Source of the DNA: Bacteroides sp. 519
Lineage (GTDB): Bacteria > Bacteroidota > Bacteroidia > Bacteroidales > Bacteroidaceae
NCBI RefSeq assembly: GCF_010500955.1
Contig: NZ_QVMJ01000004.1
Location: 169,135-233,134, forward strand
Direction: 5' to 3'
DNA: 64,000 nucleotides
In this document: piece by piece, positions 7,938 through 15,862 of the stretch
Layout: every line of letters starts with the position of its first letter
Numbering within the stretch: position 1 is the first letter of the stretch
Position numbers and translations under genes: made by a program
The notes under the pieces: generated by a model
Told to the model about the DNA's origin: nothing
Seen by the model: the letters and a program-made list of their open reading frames with translations, nothing else
The model's database searches: none

Positions 7938-9998
7938 ATGATAACACAAGAATTACTTTGTCCTGAAAGCATTGTTGTAGTAGGAGCTTCCAATAATGTT
8001 CATAAGCCGGGTGGCGCAATCTTGCGCAATCTTATTGCCGGAGGATATGCAGGCGAACTGTGTGCAGTTAATCCGAAAGAGAAAGAAGTTCAAGGAGTAA
8101 AAGCATATACCGATGTAGCCCAAGTGCCCGATACCGACCTGGCTATACTGGCTATACCAGCCCCCATGTGTCCGGAAGTGGTAGAGATACTTGCTTCGAA
8201 AAAACATACGCGGGCATTTATAATACTCTCTGCCGGGTTTGGTGAAGAAACAAAGGAAGGAGCAATTCTTGAAGATAAAATACTTAAAACGGCCAATCAG
8301 TATGGAGCCTCATTGATAGGCCCCAACTGCATTGGCCTGTTAAACACCTGTCATCATAGCGTATTTACCCAACCCATCCCCAATTTAAATCCGCAGGGAG
8401 TAGATTTAATCTCCAGTTCGGGTGCTACTGCTGTATATGTGCTCGAATCGGCTGTGATGAAAGGACTACAATTCAATTCAGTGTGGTCGGTAGGTAATGC
8501 CCGCCAAATAGGGGTAGAAGATGTATTACAATACATGGACGAGCACTTTGATCCGGAAAAAGATTCCGATATAAAGTTACTGTACATGGAAAGCATCAAA
8601 GACCCGGATAGGTTATTGCTGCATGCTTCGTCGCTAATACGCAAAGGCTGTAAGATAGCCGGAATTAAAGCCGGCAGTTCCGAAAGCGGTATGAGGGCAG
8701 CCTCATCGCATACGGGAGCAATAGCCAGTTCCGACTCGGCTGTAGAAGCGTTATTCAGAAAAGCAGGTATTATCCGCTGTTTCTCGCGCGAGGAGTTGGC
8801 AACAGTAGGTTGTATTTTTACCTTACCTCAATTAAAAGGAAAGAACTTTGCCATTATCACCCATGCCGGTGGACCCGGAGTTATGCTTACCGATGCACTA
8901 TCGAAAGGTGGACTAAATGTTCCTAAGTTAGAAGGCCCACTTGCCGAAGAGTTGAAAAGCAAACTGTTTCCGGGTGCTTCTGTAGGTAATCCTATTGATA
9001 TTCTGGCAACCGGAACCCCCGAACATTTAAGTATCACCATCGACTATTGCGAAAACAAATTCGATAATATTGATGCTATACTTGCCATCTTCGGAACCCC
9101 GGGACTGGTAACAATGTTCGAAACATACGAAGTTTTGCATCAAAAGATGCTTACCTCAAAGAAACCCTTATTTCCAGTACTCCCTTCTATTCATACAGCC
9201 GGTAAAGAGGTCGACGAGTTCCTGAAGAAAGGACATGTAAACTTTGCCGACGAGGTTACTCTGGGTACTGCGCTTTCGCGTATCATGAATGCTCCACAGC
9301 CGGCAGCCAACGAAATCGAACTATTTGGTGTAGATGTTCCTAAAATACGCCGCATTATCGACTCTATTCCGGAAGATGGATATATAGCACCTAATTATGT
9401 TCAGGAACTGCTTAGTGCAGCAGGCATACCTATGGTAAGCGAAGTTGTATCCGGTTCGAAGGACGAAATCCTATCTGCTGCCAAACGTTTAGGCTTCCCT
9501 CTTGTGGCTAAAGTGGTTGGTCCGGTTCATAAATCGGATGTAGGGGGTGTGGTATTGAACATTAAGTCGAAAGAGCACCTTGCCTTAGAGTTTGACCGGA
9601 TGATGGCCATTGCCGATGCAAAAGCAGTAATGATTCAACCCATGCTACAAGGTACAGAATTGTTTATTGGTGCTAAATACGAAGAAAAGTTTGGGCATGT
9701 TGTATTGTGTGGTCTTGGCGGTATATTTGTAGAAGTGCTAAAAGACATCTCATCGGGCTTGGCTCCGCTTACTTATGCCGAGGCATATTCAATGATACGC
9801 TCACTACGGGCTTATAAGATTATTCAGGGAACACGCGGACAAGCTGGTGTGAACGAAACAATATTTGCTGAGATTATTGTGCGCTTGTCTACCCTGCTGC
9901 GTTTTGCTACCGAGATAAAAGAAATGGATATAAATCCGTTGTTGGGTACTCCTAAATCGGTAGTGGCGGTTGATGCACGTATAAGGATAGAAAAGTAA
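7938..9998 (+). CDS. ADP-forming acetyl-CoA synthetase, fused alpha-beta subunits
   Basis: This 686-residue enzyme would interconvert acetyl-CoA (or another acyl-CoA), ADP and phosphate with acid, CoA and ATP, giving substrate-level phosphorylation during fermentation. Order of domains: CoA-binding Rossmann domain (residues 1-130), CoA-ligase domains carrying the phosphorylated histidine His258 in ASSHTGAIA, then an ATP-grasp domain from about 465 to the end, where LVAKVVGP-x-HKSDVGGV is the nucleotide-binding strand. The alpha and beta parts, separate in some archaea, are fused here. It ends only 10 bases from the end of the convergent znuC-like gene. The family is certain, but the acid preference is not. 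Confidence 0.92.
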   Translation: MITQELLCPESIVVVGASNNVHKPGGAILRNLIAGGYAGELCAVNPKEKEVQGVKAYTDVAQVPDTDLAILAIPAPMCPEVVEILASKKHTRAFIILSAGFGEETKEGAILEDKILKTANQYGASLIGPNCIGLLNTCHHSVFTQPIPNLNPQGVDLISSSGATAVYVLESAVMKGLQFNSVWSVGNARQIGVEDVLQYMDEHFDPEKDSDIKLLYMESIKDPDRLLLHASSLIRKGCKIAGIKAGSSESGMRAASSHTGAIASSDSAVEALFRKAGIIRCFSREELATVGCIFTLPQLKGKNFAIITHAGGPGVMLTDALSKGGLNVPKLEGPLAEELKSKLFPGASVGNPIDILATGTPEHLSITIDYCENKFDNIDAILAIFGTPGLVTMFETYEVLHQKMLTSKKPLFPVLPSIHTAGKEVDEFLKKGHVNFADEVTLGTALSRIMNAPQPAANEIELFGVDVPKIRRIIDSIPEDGYIAPNYVQELLSAAGIPMVSEVVSGSKDEILSAAKRLGFPLVAKVVGPVHKSDVGGVVLNIKSKEHLALEFDRMMAIADAKAVMIQPMLQGTELFIGAKYEEKFGHVVLCGLGGIFVEVLKDISSGLAPLTYAEAYSMIRSLRAYKIIQGTRGQAGVNETIFAEIIVRLSTLLRFATEIKEMDINPLLGTPKSVVAVDARIRIEK

Positions 9999-10008
9999 AT
10001 CGAATTAT

Positions 10009-10671
10009 CTAACCTTTATATAAACTCACTGTTTCATTAACACTAACAATAGATTTTGCATGCTGCAATATCGTACCAATGTCGTGGCTAACCAAAATAA
10101 TGGCACACTCTTTATTAATTTCTTCCAGTAGTTCGTAAAGGCGTGCCTCAAATAACTGATCAATATATGTGCTAGGTTCGTCCAAAATAACCACTTGTGG
10201 GCCAGAGATAATAGCTCTGCCCAACAAGGCGCGTTGCAACTGTCCGCCACTAAGCTGACCAATTGAGCGTTTGGCAAGACCTTCCAACCCCATCTGTACT
10301 ATAACTTCGTCAACCTTTTCCTTATGCTGTTTAGTGAAACGACTGGCCAATGTTTTACGGGCGCTTAAACCCGAAAGGATTACCTCTTCTACCGAAATAG
10401 GAAACTTGCGGTCGATACTGTTGTACTGAGGCAAATAACCCATTATAAGACGATCCGTTTGTGTACCATCCTCATAAAAGCGTATCCGGCCCGATGCCTG
10501 TTTCATTAATCCCAGAATAATCTTGATAAGCGTAGTTTTGCCACCACCATTAGGACCAATTATCCCCAGAAAATCACGTTCGTAAACCGTAAGGTTCACA
10601 TCGTATAAAACGGTATTCTTTTCGTAAGCAGCCGATATTCCTTCCAGTTCAATGATGGGTTTCTTACTCAT
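10009..10671 (-). CDS. Metal (zinc/manganese-type) ABC transporter ATP-binding protein
   Basis: ATPase subunit of a ZnuABC-type importer, 220 residues. Walker A is GPNGGGKTT (residues 39-47), the signature is LSGGQLQRA, and Walker B with its Glu is VVILDEPSTYID. A switch His lies in LVSHDIG. It overlaps the substrate-binding protein gene by eight bases, so the two are translationally coupled. No permease gene follows: the next gene, only 10 bases away, is convergent. The metal is probably zinc, judged from the His-rich partner protein. Confidence 0.9.
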   Translation of the reverse strand: MSKKPIIELEGISAAYEKNTVLYDVNLTVYERDFLGIIGPNGGGKTTLIKIILGLMKQASGRIRFYEDGTQTDRLIMGYLPQYNSIDRKFPISVEEVILSGLSARKTLASRFTKQHKEKVDEVIVQMGLEGLAKRSIGQLSGGQLQRALLGRAIISGPQVVILDEPSTYIDQLFEARLYELLEEINKECAIILVSHDIGTILQHAKSIVSVNETVSLYKG

Positions 10672-11530
10672 GTTTCAGGCTTTGTGCTATGTGGATCATT
10701 TCTTTTTCCCAATCGTAAGAAAGCGGATTAATAGGTATAATCTTAGTGTCCGTTTGCTGTGCAATCATTTCGGCATTACGTTCATCAAACTCCGGCTGAA
10801 CAAAAATAACCCGTACATGCTCGAATTTGCTTATTTCAATCAGATTTTTTAAATGCGCAGCCGATGGCTCTTTACCATCCTCTTCAATACAAATTTGGTG
10901 CAAACTGTATTCGTGTGCAAAATAAGTAAGGGCAGGATGATAAATCATAAAGGCTGTATCGGCATTCTCTTTCAAAATGCACTGAACAGTTTGATCTGTT
11001 TCGTCAATCTTCTTGATTAGCTCTTCGTAACGTTGCACATAATACGCCTCATTATTCCTGTCTATTTTAATTAAAGCCGTTAAAATATTCCGGGCAATAA
11101 TGCGTGCATTTACTGCCGAATTCCAGATATGTGGCTCTACACCACCGGCATGGTAATGGTCGCCGTGGTGATGCCCGGTACCACGTATCAGGTTGACCCC
11201 TTTCGACATATCAAATACCAATAAATGAGGATTGTTTTGGAGTAGTCTGTCCATCCAGCTAACCTCAAAACCAATATGTCCGATACGGAAGTACACTTCG
11301 CTTTTGCCCAAATCAACCAATTGGCGCGGTGTGGGATCGTATGTTTCAGGGCTAACCCCTTTAGGAACCATGCTGATAACGCTGAATTTATCTCCAACAA
11401 TAGCTTCGGTAAAATAGCGTAATGGTTCTATGGTAACGGTTATAGTGCGCTCGTCCGATTCTTTTTTTGCTCTGCTGCCACATGCCGTAAATAAAGCAAT
11501 TAGTGTAACAAAAAGTAATAGTTTCTTCAT
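10664..11530 (-). CDS. Metal ABC transporter substrate-binding lipoprotein (ZnuA type)
   Basis: A 288-residue cluster A-I solute-binding protein, anchored as a lipoprotein through Cys17 (LFTAC). A His-rich loop near residues 118-128 (GHHHGDHYH) resembles that of zinc-binding ZnuA proteins, and metal-ligand candidates EPHIW, MIYHPALTYFA and the Glu/Asp near IFVQPEFDERNAE are present. It would capture Zn2+ in the periplasm and deliver it to a membrane permease. Only the ATPase partner is encoded next to it. A TACCTTTG box lies just five bases before the ATG, which would leave almost no leader. Repeat units of the AGTAGTTAGT type lie upstream at 11561-11598. Confidence 0.9.
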   Translation of the reverse strand: MKKLLLFVTLIALFTACGSRAKKESDERTITVTIEPLRYFTEAIVGDKFSVISMVPKGVSPETYDPTPRQLVDLGKSEVYFRIGHIGFEVSWMDRLLQNNPHLLVFDMSKGVNLIRGTGHHHGDHYHAGGVEPHIWNSAVNARIIARNILTALIKIDRNNEAYYVQRYEELIKKIDETDQTVQCILKENADTAFMIYHPALTYFAHEYSLHQICIEEDGKEPSAAHLKNLIEISKFEHVRVIFVQPEFDERNAEMIAQQTDTKIIPINPLSYDWEKEMIHIAQSLKHE

Positions 11531-11534
11531 GCTG

Positions 11535-11542
11535 CAAAGGTA
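11535..11542 (-). promoter_or_regulatory. Possible -7 box very close to the znuA-like start
   Basis: TACCTTTG on the minus strand fits TAnnTTTG, but sits only four bases before the start codon at 11528-11530. If used, the mRNA would be nearly leaderless. Confidence 0.25.
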
Positions 11543-11560
11543 ATAAACATATTCAAGAAT

Positions 11561-11655
11561 GTTAGTAGTTAGTAGCTAGTAGTTAGTAGCTGGTAGTTAT
11601 AACTCTAAGATACTTCAGAGCATCTAAAGCTTTAACTCCTTTAACTCCTAGCGAA
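11561..11655. repeat. Short-word repeat stretch (AGTAGTTAGT, then TTTAACTCC)
   Basis: 11561-11598 consists of variants of AGTTAGTAG in tandem, and about 11632-11655 repeats TTTAACTCCT and TAACTCC. Unlike the other elements, no clear reverse-complement arm is present, so this looks like half-elements. The complement of the first word appears at 30653-30675. Confidence 0.5.
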
Positions 11656-11676
11656 GCGATAACTCCTTCCATTCTG

Positions 11677-12312
11677 TTAATACATACTTAATACAGTATT
11701 GGCTGCTGCTTTCCTGGGTTTCGGAAGCAGCCATTTTTCCAGCCATCGGTTTACATAAATATTGGCCACAGCACATCCCGAGCCAATAATTGCTCCTGCA
11801 ATAACATCCGAAGGATAATGAACCCCCTCGTTCATTCTGGCAAAACCAACCGAACAAGCCCATACAGCCGAGGGGGCAATAACATACCACTTTGGATATT
11901 TAATACTTAACGAGGTGGCCAAAGCAAAGGCACTGGCCGTATGAGCTGAGGGAAACGAAGAGCTAGACTCTCTGCTCGAAGGATGTATTTTTTCCGGATA
12001 TTTGTCATAAGGACGTTTGCGGTCGGCGGCGAATTTTATACCATAAGTTAACACTGCAGCCTCGGCAACACTAGAGCCAATGTAGACGGCATCTTTTAAC
12101 AAAGGTATATTCTTGCTAATTCCCGCATATACAGCCAATGCAATAGGACCACCAACTGCTATATATGGCGTTGTTTTAGAAATGATTTTGCTATAGCTTC
12201 TAACAAAACCCCGGTCCCAACTATTAATTTTTTCAAGGGTATTTATGTCCCAATTCTGGGAATAAAGGCAGGAAAAAGGTAATAGAAAAAACAAAACAAA
12301 GTATTTTTTCAT
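11677..12312 (-). CDS. PAP2-family phosphatase
   Basis: Membrane or periplasmic lipid-phosphate phosphatase of 211 residues, possibly acting on undecaprenyl pyrophosphate or phosphatidic-acid-type lipids. All three PAP2 motifs are present: K-x6-RP as KFAADRKRP, PSAH in SSFPSAHTAS, and SR-x5-H-x3-D as ARMNEGVHYPSD with Arg replaced in its first positions. An N-terminal signal peptide ends near CLYSQ. The remaining hydrophobicity is modest, so it may be a periplasmic enzyme with short membrane segments. It is a single gene, separated from znuA by repeat sequence. Confidence 0.88.
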   Translation of the reverse strand: MKKYFVLFFLLPFSCLYSQNWDINTLEKINSWDRGFVRSYSKIISKTTPYIAVGGPIALAVYAGISKNIPLLKDAVYIGSSVAEAAVLTYGIKFAADRKRPYDKYPEKIHPSSRESSSSFPSAHTASAFALATSLSIKYPKWYVIAPSAVWACSVGFARMNEGVHYPSDVIAGAIIGSGCAVANIYVNRWLEKWLLPKPRKAAANTVLSMY

Positions 12313-12378
12313 TGCATATTGGAAATTAAATTAAGTACAAATATATATAAAAAATGGGGCCTTTTTTGGAAAAAAACT

Positions 12379-12386
12379 TATCTTTG
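12379..12386 (+). promoter_or_regulatory. Putative -7 box of the AraC-family gene
   Basis: TATCTTTG lies 34 bases before the ATG at 12421. A T-rich run with TTTTGG precedes it but is too close to be a standard -33 box. Confidence 0.4.
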
Positions 12387-12420
12387 TTGCTATAAACACA
12401 AAATTCGCATAAAATAACTA

Positions 12421-13299
12421 ATGGCAAGTGGAAAAGAAAAAAAATGTAGTAGGCTCATAGATTGCTCACAATGCCCTCATGCGTCCGAAGATTCGCTCTT
12501 TCACATAAAGAGGCGAAGAAGTGCGCATGTACCTTCCGAAAAATGCACCCAGAACTGTATTATATTTATGCTTAAAGGCGAATTGCTGATTAACAGCAAC
12601 GAATATCCGGGTACTATTTTACGGGATGGACAATTTATTTTGCAGGCAATAGGTTCTAAATTAGAGCTACTGGCATTAACAGATGTAGAATATGTTATTT
12701 ATTGGTTTTCGGATCTGCCGCAGATTTGTGAAGCCCGTTATCGCAAAATACTTGAAGTTGCCGAAGCACCATTAACATATACCCCTTTGGTTACAATACC
12801 TAAGCTATCCGAACTTCTTTATAATATATGTGAGTATCTGGACGAAGATGCTTCACCTTGTAGTAAGTTTGTAGAAATTAAATGCCAGGAATTAGTATAT
12901 GTTTTAACGTGCTATTACCCATTACCGCAATTAAGTATATTCTTCTACCCAATAAGTCAATACCGGCAAACGTTTCATTACTTTATTATGCAGAATTATG
13001 ATAAAGTAAAAAACGTAGAAGAATTTGCTGCTTTGGGCGGATATGCAACCACTACTTTCCGTCGGCTTTTTAAAAATGTATATGGCGAACCTGTATACGA
13101 GTGGATACTAAACAAGAAGCGCGAAGGAATATTAAACGATCTGCAATTTACAACATTGAAGATTACCGAAATAAGTCAGAAATACGGATTCGATTCACTT
13201 TCTCACTTTGCACATTTCTGCCGATCATCTTTTGGAGACTCTCCCCGGTCGCTCCGTACCCGTGCAACAAAGGGAGAAGTGATTTATAATAAAAAGTAG
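12421..13299 (+). CDS. AraC-family transcriptional regulator with Cys-rich N-terminus
   Basis: A 292-residue regulator. The last 100 residues form the double helix-turn-helix of the AraC family (VEEFAALGGYATTTFRRLFK, then ITEISQKYGFDSLSHFAHFCR). The N-terminal part resembles a cupin-like sensor domain but opens with five cysteines: Cys9, Cys15, Cys18, Cys42 and Cys46 (C-x5-C-x2-C, then C-x3-C). Such spacing could bind a metal or sense thiol redox state; this is inference only. The downstream neighbour is cysK, separated by a hairpin at 13353-13389, so a link to sulfur metabolism is possible but unproven. Confidence 0.88.
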   Translation: MASGKEKKCSRLIDCSQCPHASEDSLFHIKRRRSAHVPSEKCTQNCIIFMLKGELLINSNEYPGTILRDGQFILQAIGSKLELLALTDVEYVIYWFSDLPQICEARYRKILEVAEAPLTYTPLVTIPKLSELLYNICEYLDEDASPCSKFVEIKCQELVYVLTCYYPLPQLSIFFYPISQYRQTFHYFIMQNYDKVKNVEEFAALGGYATTTFRRLFKNVYGEPVYEWILNKKREGILNDLQFTTLKITEISQKYGFDSLSHFAHFCRSSFGDSPRSLRTRATKGEVIYNKK

Positions 13300-13302
13300 T
13301 TA

Positions 13303-13321
13303 TAAACACAGAGGGCACAGT
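13303..13321. repeat. Half-element of the ACACAGAG word family
   Basis: AAACACAGAGGGCACAG follows the AraC stop codon directly. It matches one arm of the complete palindrome at 62194-62284. Only a weak partner (CTGTGTAATT) is seen downstream. Confidence 0.4.
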
Positions 13322-13352
13322 GATCAACATATAATCTGTGTAATTTGTTATA

Positions 13353-13389
13353 AGGGTGTCAAAAGTCAAATCGATCTTTTTGACACCCT
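13353..13389. terminator. Perfect 12-bp hairpin between araC-type gene and cysK
   Basis: AGGGTGTCAAAA (13353-13364) pairs with 13378-13389 around a 13-base loop. There is no T tract directly after it, but U-rich pairing at the stem base could serve. The right half (TTTTGACACCCTC) recurs at 30601-30613, so this is a dispersed hairpin type. Confidence 0.55.
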
Positions 13390-13411
13390 CATAATATTAA
13401 TATAATTAAGT

Positions 13412-14359
13412 ATGGAAACAATCGCTAAAAACCTTCCCAGCCTGATTGGGAACACTCCCCTTCTTGAATTAAGCAACTACAATAAAAATAAAGCGTTAAA
13501 TGCCCGGGTGGTAGCAAAATTAGAATACTTCAACCCGCTAGGGAGTGTTAAAGACCGTGTTGCATTATCAATGATCGAAGCTGCCGAGGCGAAAGGCTTA
13601 TTAACCACCGAAAGCGTTATTATTGAACCCACAAGTGGCAATACAGGTGTTGGACTTGCCTTTGTTTCTTCATCAAAAGGATACCGTTTGATACTAACCA
13701 TGCCCGAAACCATGAGTCTGGAACGACGCAACTTGTTAAAAGCCCTTGGAGCAGAGCTGGTTCTTACTCCGGGAGCCGAAGGTATGAAAGGCGCCATAGC
13801 CAAAGCACAGCAACTAAATAACGAGATTCCGAATTCAATAATACTTCAGCAATTTGAAAATCCGGCTAACCCTGCCATTCATGTACAAACCACAGGACAG
13901 GAAATATGGAACGATACCGAAGGGAAAGTAGATATATTTGTAGCCGGAGTAGGTACAGGAGGCACCATCAGCGGAGTTGGTGCTGCATTAAAAGCGCATA
14001 ATCCCAACGTTAAAATAGTAGCCGTTGAACCTACCGAATCGCCTGTTCTATCCGGAGGCACGCCCGGACCGCATAAAATACAAGGAATTGGTGCCGGTTT
14101 TATTCCCCAAAACTATAATCCGGAAGTGGTAGATCAAGTAATTCAGGTAAGTGGCGACGATGCCATCCGCACCAGTCGCGAACTGGCAAAACAAGAAGGC
14201 TTACTTGTTGGCATATCATCGGGTGCTGCAGTATATGCTGCTACACAATTGGCCCTTAAACCCGAAAACAAAGGAAAGTTAATTGTGACCCTCTTACCCG
14301 ATAGTGGAGAAAGATATCTTTCTACCCTTCTTTATGCATTTGAAGAGTATCCGCTATAA
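13412..14359 (+). CDS. cysK: Cysteine synthase A (O-acetylserine sulfhydrylase)
   Basis: PLP enzyme that makes L-cysteine from O-acetylserine and sulfide in the cytoplasm. The 315 residues match CysK. Lys47 in NPLGSVKDR forms the Schiff base with [11 protein letters not shown] (about residues 73-80) is the Asn loop that contacts substrate, and [10 protein letters not shown] binds the cofactor phosphate. The C-terminus [13 protein letters not shown] is typical. It is preceded by a Cys-rich AraC regulator and followed by the ECF sigma gene with its own promoter, so it is probably a single transcript. Confidence 0.96.
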   Translation: METIAKNLPSLIGNTPLLELSNYNKNKALNARVVAKLEYFNPLGSVKDRVALSMIEAAEAKGLLTTESVIIEPTSGNTGVGLAFVSSSKGYRLILTMPETMSLERRNLLKALGAELVLTPGAEGMKGAIAKAQQLNNEIPNSIILQQFENPANPAIHVQTTGQEIWNDTEGKVDIFVAGVGTGGTISGVGAALKAHNPNVKIVAVEPTESPVLSGGTPGPHKIQGIGAGFIPQNYNPEVVDQVIQVSGDDAIRTSRELAKQEGLLVGISSGAAVYAATQLALKPENKGKLIVTLLPDSGERYLSTLLYAFEEYPL

Positions 14360-14366
14360 GTATGGA

Positions 14367-14398
14367 TTTGCACAGGAACAAAAAATAATTTAGCTTTG
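14367..14398 (+). promoter_or_regulatory. Promoter of the ECF sigma factor gene, with overlapping inverted repeat
   Basis: TTTG (14367-14370), 20 bases, then TAGCTTTG (14391-14398) is a full Bacteroidetes promoter. An inverted repeat, TTTAGCT (14389-14395) and AGCTAAA (14408-14414), overlaps the -7 box and the expected start site and could be an operator. The GTG start codon is at 14420. Confidence 0.65.
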
Positions 14399-14419
14399 TA
14401 AAAACCTAGCTAAAGCAAA

Positions 14420-15022
14420 GTGAATAAAGAGACAGCCATTGATAACACAGACTATACTAAGGTATGGGAAGATTTTAAAAAAGGAGATAGAAAAGCTTTT
14501 TCTGTTCTATATGAAACGTACTTTGATGTTTTATACCGTTATGGAATGAAATTTATATCAAACGAAGAAGTAGTAAAAGATTGCATTCAAGACCTCTTTG
14601 TGAAACTCTATAATAGCAAAGAAAACATAGCCCTTACAACAACTCCTAAATTCTATTTATTATTTTCTCTAAAGAATCTTATTATTGATTATTCATCGCG
14701 CTATAACCGCATTACTTACATCTCGCCCGAAGAGCTACCATTTATTGCCACTTACCAATTTGAAACCCAAGACGATTCGCTTGAAATAGACGACGAAACA
14801 AAAAAGAAATTCGAAAAAGTGATGAGCTTGCTAAACCCGCGACAAAAAGAAGCTTTGTACCTTCGTTTTCAACTGGAATTATCTTACGAAGAGGTTTCGC
14901 AATTATTAAACGTTAACTATCAATCTGCCCGTAACCTTATCCATCGCGCCATAATGAAGGTTAGAGAAAATATGGAATTCTCCATGTTTATAGTTTTATT
15001 CCTGGAAGTTTGCAGGGGTTGA
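14420..15022 (+). CDS. RNA polymerase ECF sigma-70 factor
   Basis: A 200-residue group IV sigma factor with sigma-2 region (FSVLYETYFDVLYRYGMKFISNEEVVKDCIQDLF) and sigma-4 region (LNPRQKEALYLRFQLELSYEEVSQLL), the latter with its helix-turn-helix. It starts at a GTG (14420); no in-frame ATG precedes the sigma-2 region. In Bacteroidetes such factors are held by a FecR-type anti-sigma and released when the partner SusC senses its ligand, switching on the sus locus. Here the expected partner FecR is the next gene but is 924 bases away behind repeats. The protein ends with a short hydrophobic tail (FSMFIVLFLEVC). Confidence 0.92.
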   Translation: MNKETAIDNTDYTKVWEDFKKGDRKAFSVLYETYFDVLYRYGMKFISNEEVVKDCIQDLFVKLYNSKENIALTTTPKFYLLFSLKNLIIDYSSRYNRITYISPEELPFIATYQFETQDDSLEIDDETKKKFEKVMSLLNPRQKEALYLRFQLELSYEEVSQLLNVNYQSARNLIHRAIMKVRENMEFSMFIVLFLEVCRG

Positions 15023-15057
15023 TTAACTGATTATTCATACTCGTTTGGGGCTTTTTT

Positions 15058-15140
15058 GAAACGCGGAGTTACGCTAAGTTACGCGGAGTTTTAGTTTTCC
15101 TGCGGCATCGAAATAAAAACTCCGCGTAACTTAGCGTTTC
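15058..15140. repeat. Tandem-word palindrome, TTACGCGGAG family, with CCTGCGGCATC loop
   Basis: The left arm begins GAAACGCGGAGTTACGC and contains one extra word relative to the right arm at 15115-15140. The loop holds CCTGCGGCATCG (15099-15110). The same word and almost the same core build the element at 49304-49396, about 34 kb away. It lies about 35 bases after the sigma-factor stop. Confidence 0.8.
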
Positions 15141-15503
15141 AATTCCCATCTGATTTGAACCAAAATGAAATACCTAAAAACTACAGCGAATGAACCATGG
15201 TTGTACAACACATCATCAATCTATTTACAACGAATGTACAATTGAATCGCAATGATTCACCAGTTAATAGTAGATAGAATGGAAAATGACAACCTGTTGA
15301 CTTCATCTGAATATGTTACACAGCCTATATGCAATTATGCCATAACACGCTGCATTGCCATAAACTCAGAAAGAAAAGTTCCGACAAGCAAAAGGTGCAA
15401 AAAAGCAACGGTCGTTGAATTTCGTTGCAACAAAAGAAAAGAAGAGAAAAGAAAAGAAAACATCAGTAGAAAAAGATAAAAAAGAAACTGCTGCTGATGC
15501 TCT
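15141..15503. other. Intergenic stretch without a convincing gene
   Basis: No supported gene is seen. A 75-codon frame at 15252-15479 has no promoter, ends in a low-complexity Lys/Arg tail and resembles no family. Its last part comes from a purine tract at about 15427-15487 that is almost all A and G on this strand. A small inverted repeat CAACG-gt-CGTTG lies at about 15407. Confidence 0.5.
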
Positions 15504-15589
15504 AGTTGAGAGTTGAGAGTTGAAAGTTGAGAGTTGAGAGTTCCATGCGGCATCGTAACTCTCAACTCTCAATTCTCAACTCTCAACTC
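15504..15589. repeat. Tandem-heptamer palindrome (AGTTGAG word) with CCATGCGGCATCG loop
   Basis: The left arm (15504-15542) is about five copies of the heptamer GAGAGTT or GAAAGTT. The loop is CCATGCGGCATCG (15543-15555), and the right arm (15556-15589) is the reverse complement in four to five copies. The right arm runs straight into the periodic array at 15590. Confidence 0.85.
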
Positions 15590-15692
15590 AAATGAACTGC
15601 ATTTGCACCCTGAATGAACTGCATTTGCATGCTAAATGAACTGCATTTCAGGTATAAATGAACTGCATTTGAGGTGCAAATGAACTGCATTT
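15590..15692. repeat. Five palindromic 15-mers with exact 22-base period
   Basis: AAATGAACTGCATTT starts at 15590, 15612 (first base G), 15634, 15656 and 15678. Every step is exactly 22 bases. The 7-base spacers differ: gcaccct, gcatgct, caggtat, gaggtgc. Each unit has inverted half-sites AAATG and CATTT around AACTG. The units and spacers are too short for CRISPR. Conservation of the sites but not the spacers suggests protein binding sites on one face of the helix, or a repeat of unknown origin. Confidence 0.85.
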
Positions 15693-15854
15693 TTTGATTA
15701 TCCGCGTTCGTCCACGTATCCATCCCATGGCAATTAGAAGCGATATTTGAGGGATTTGGAGCCCCTAATGAATAATTAAATGACAATTTTTACCATTTTC
15801 GACCAAAACAAACCAAAATTGACCCAAACCTGCATACCTCAATTGGCGGCTTTG

Positions 15855-15862
15855 TATCTTTG
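15855..15862 (+). promoter_or_regulatory. Putative -7 box of the fecR-sus operon
   Basis: TATCTTTG lies 84 bases before the fecR ATG and after the repeats, so fecR can be transcribed apart from the sigma gene. No ideal TTTG is present at -33, as might be expected if an alternative sigma factor reads it. Confidence 0.45.

Noticed and set aside
15252..15479. 75-codon open frame as a small gene
   Set aside because: No promoter, no recognisable family, and its end is the low-complexity purine tract. It lies in repeat-rich intergenic DNA.
15335..15572. Two minus-strand frames with repeated QLSTLNS-type residues
   Set aside because: They translate the AGTTGAG heptamer palindrome and the purine tract, and do not resemble a protein.
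15590..15692. CRISPR array
   Set aside because: Repeats of 15 bases and spacers of 7 bases are far below CRISPR sizes, and no cas gene is in the window. The same applies to 45378-45482.
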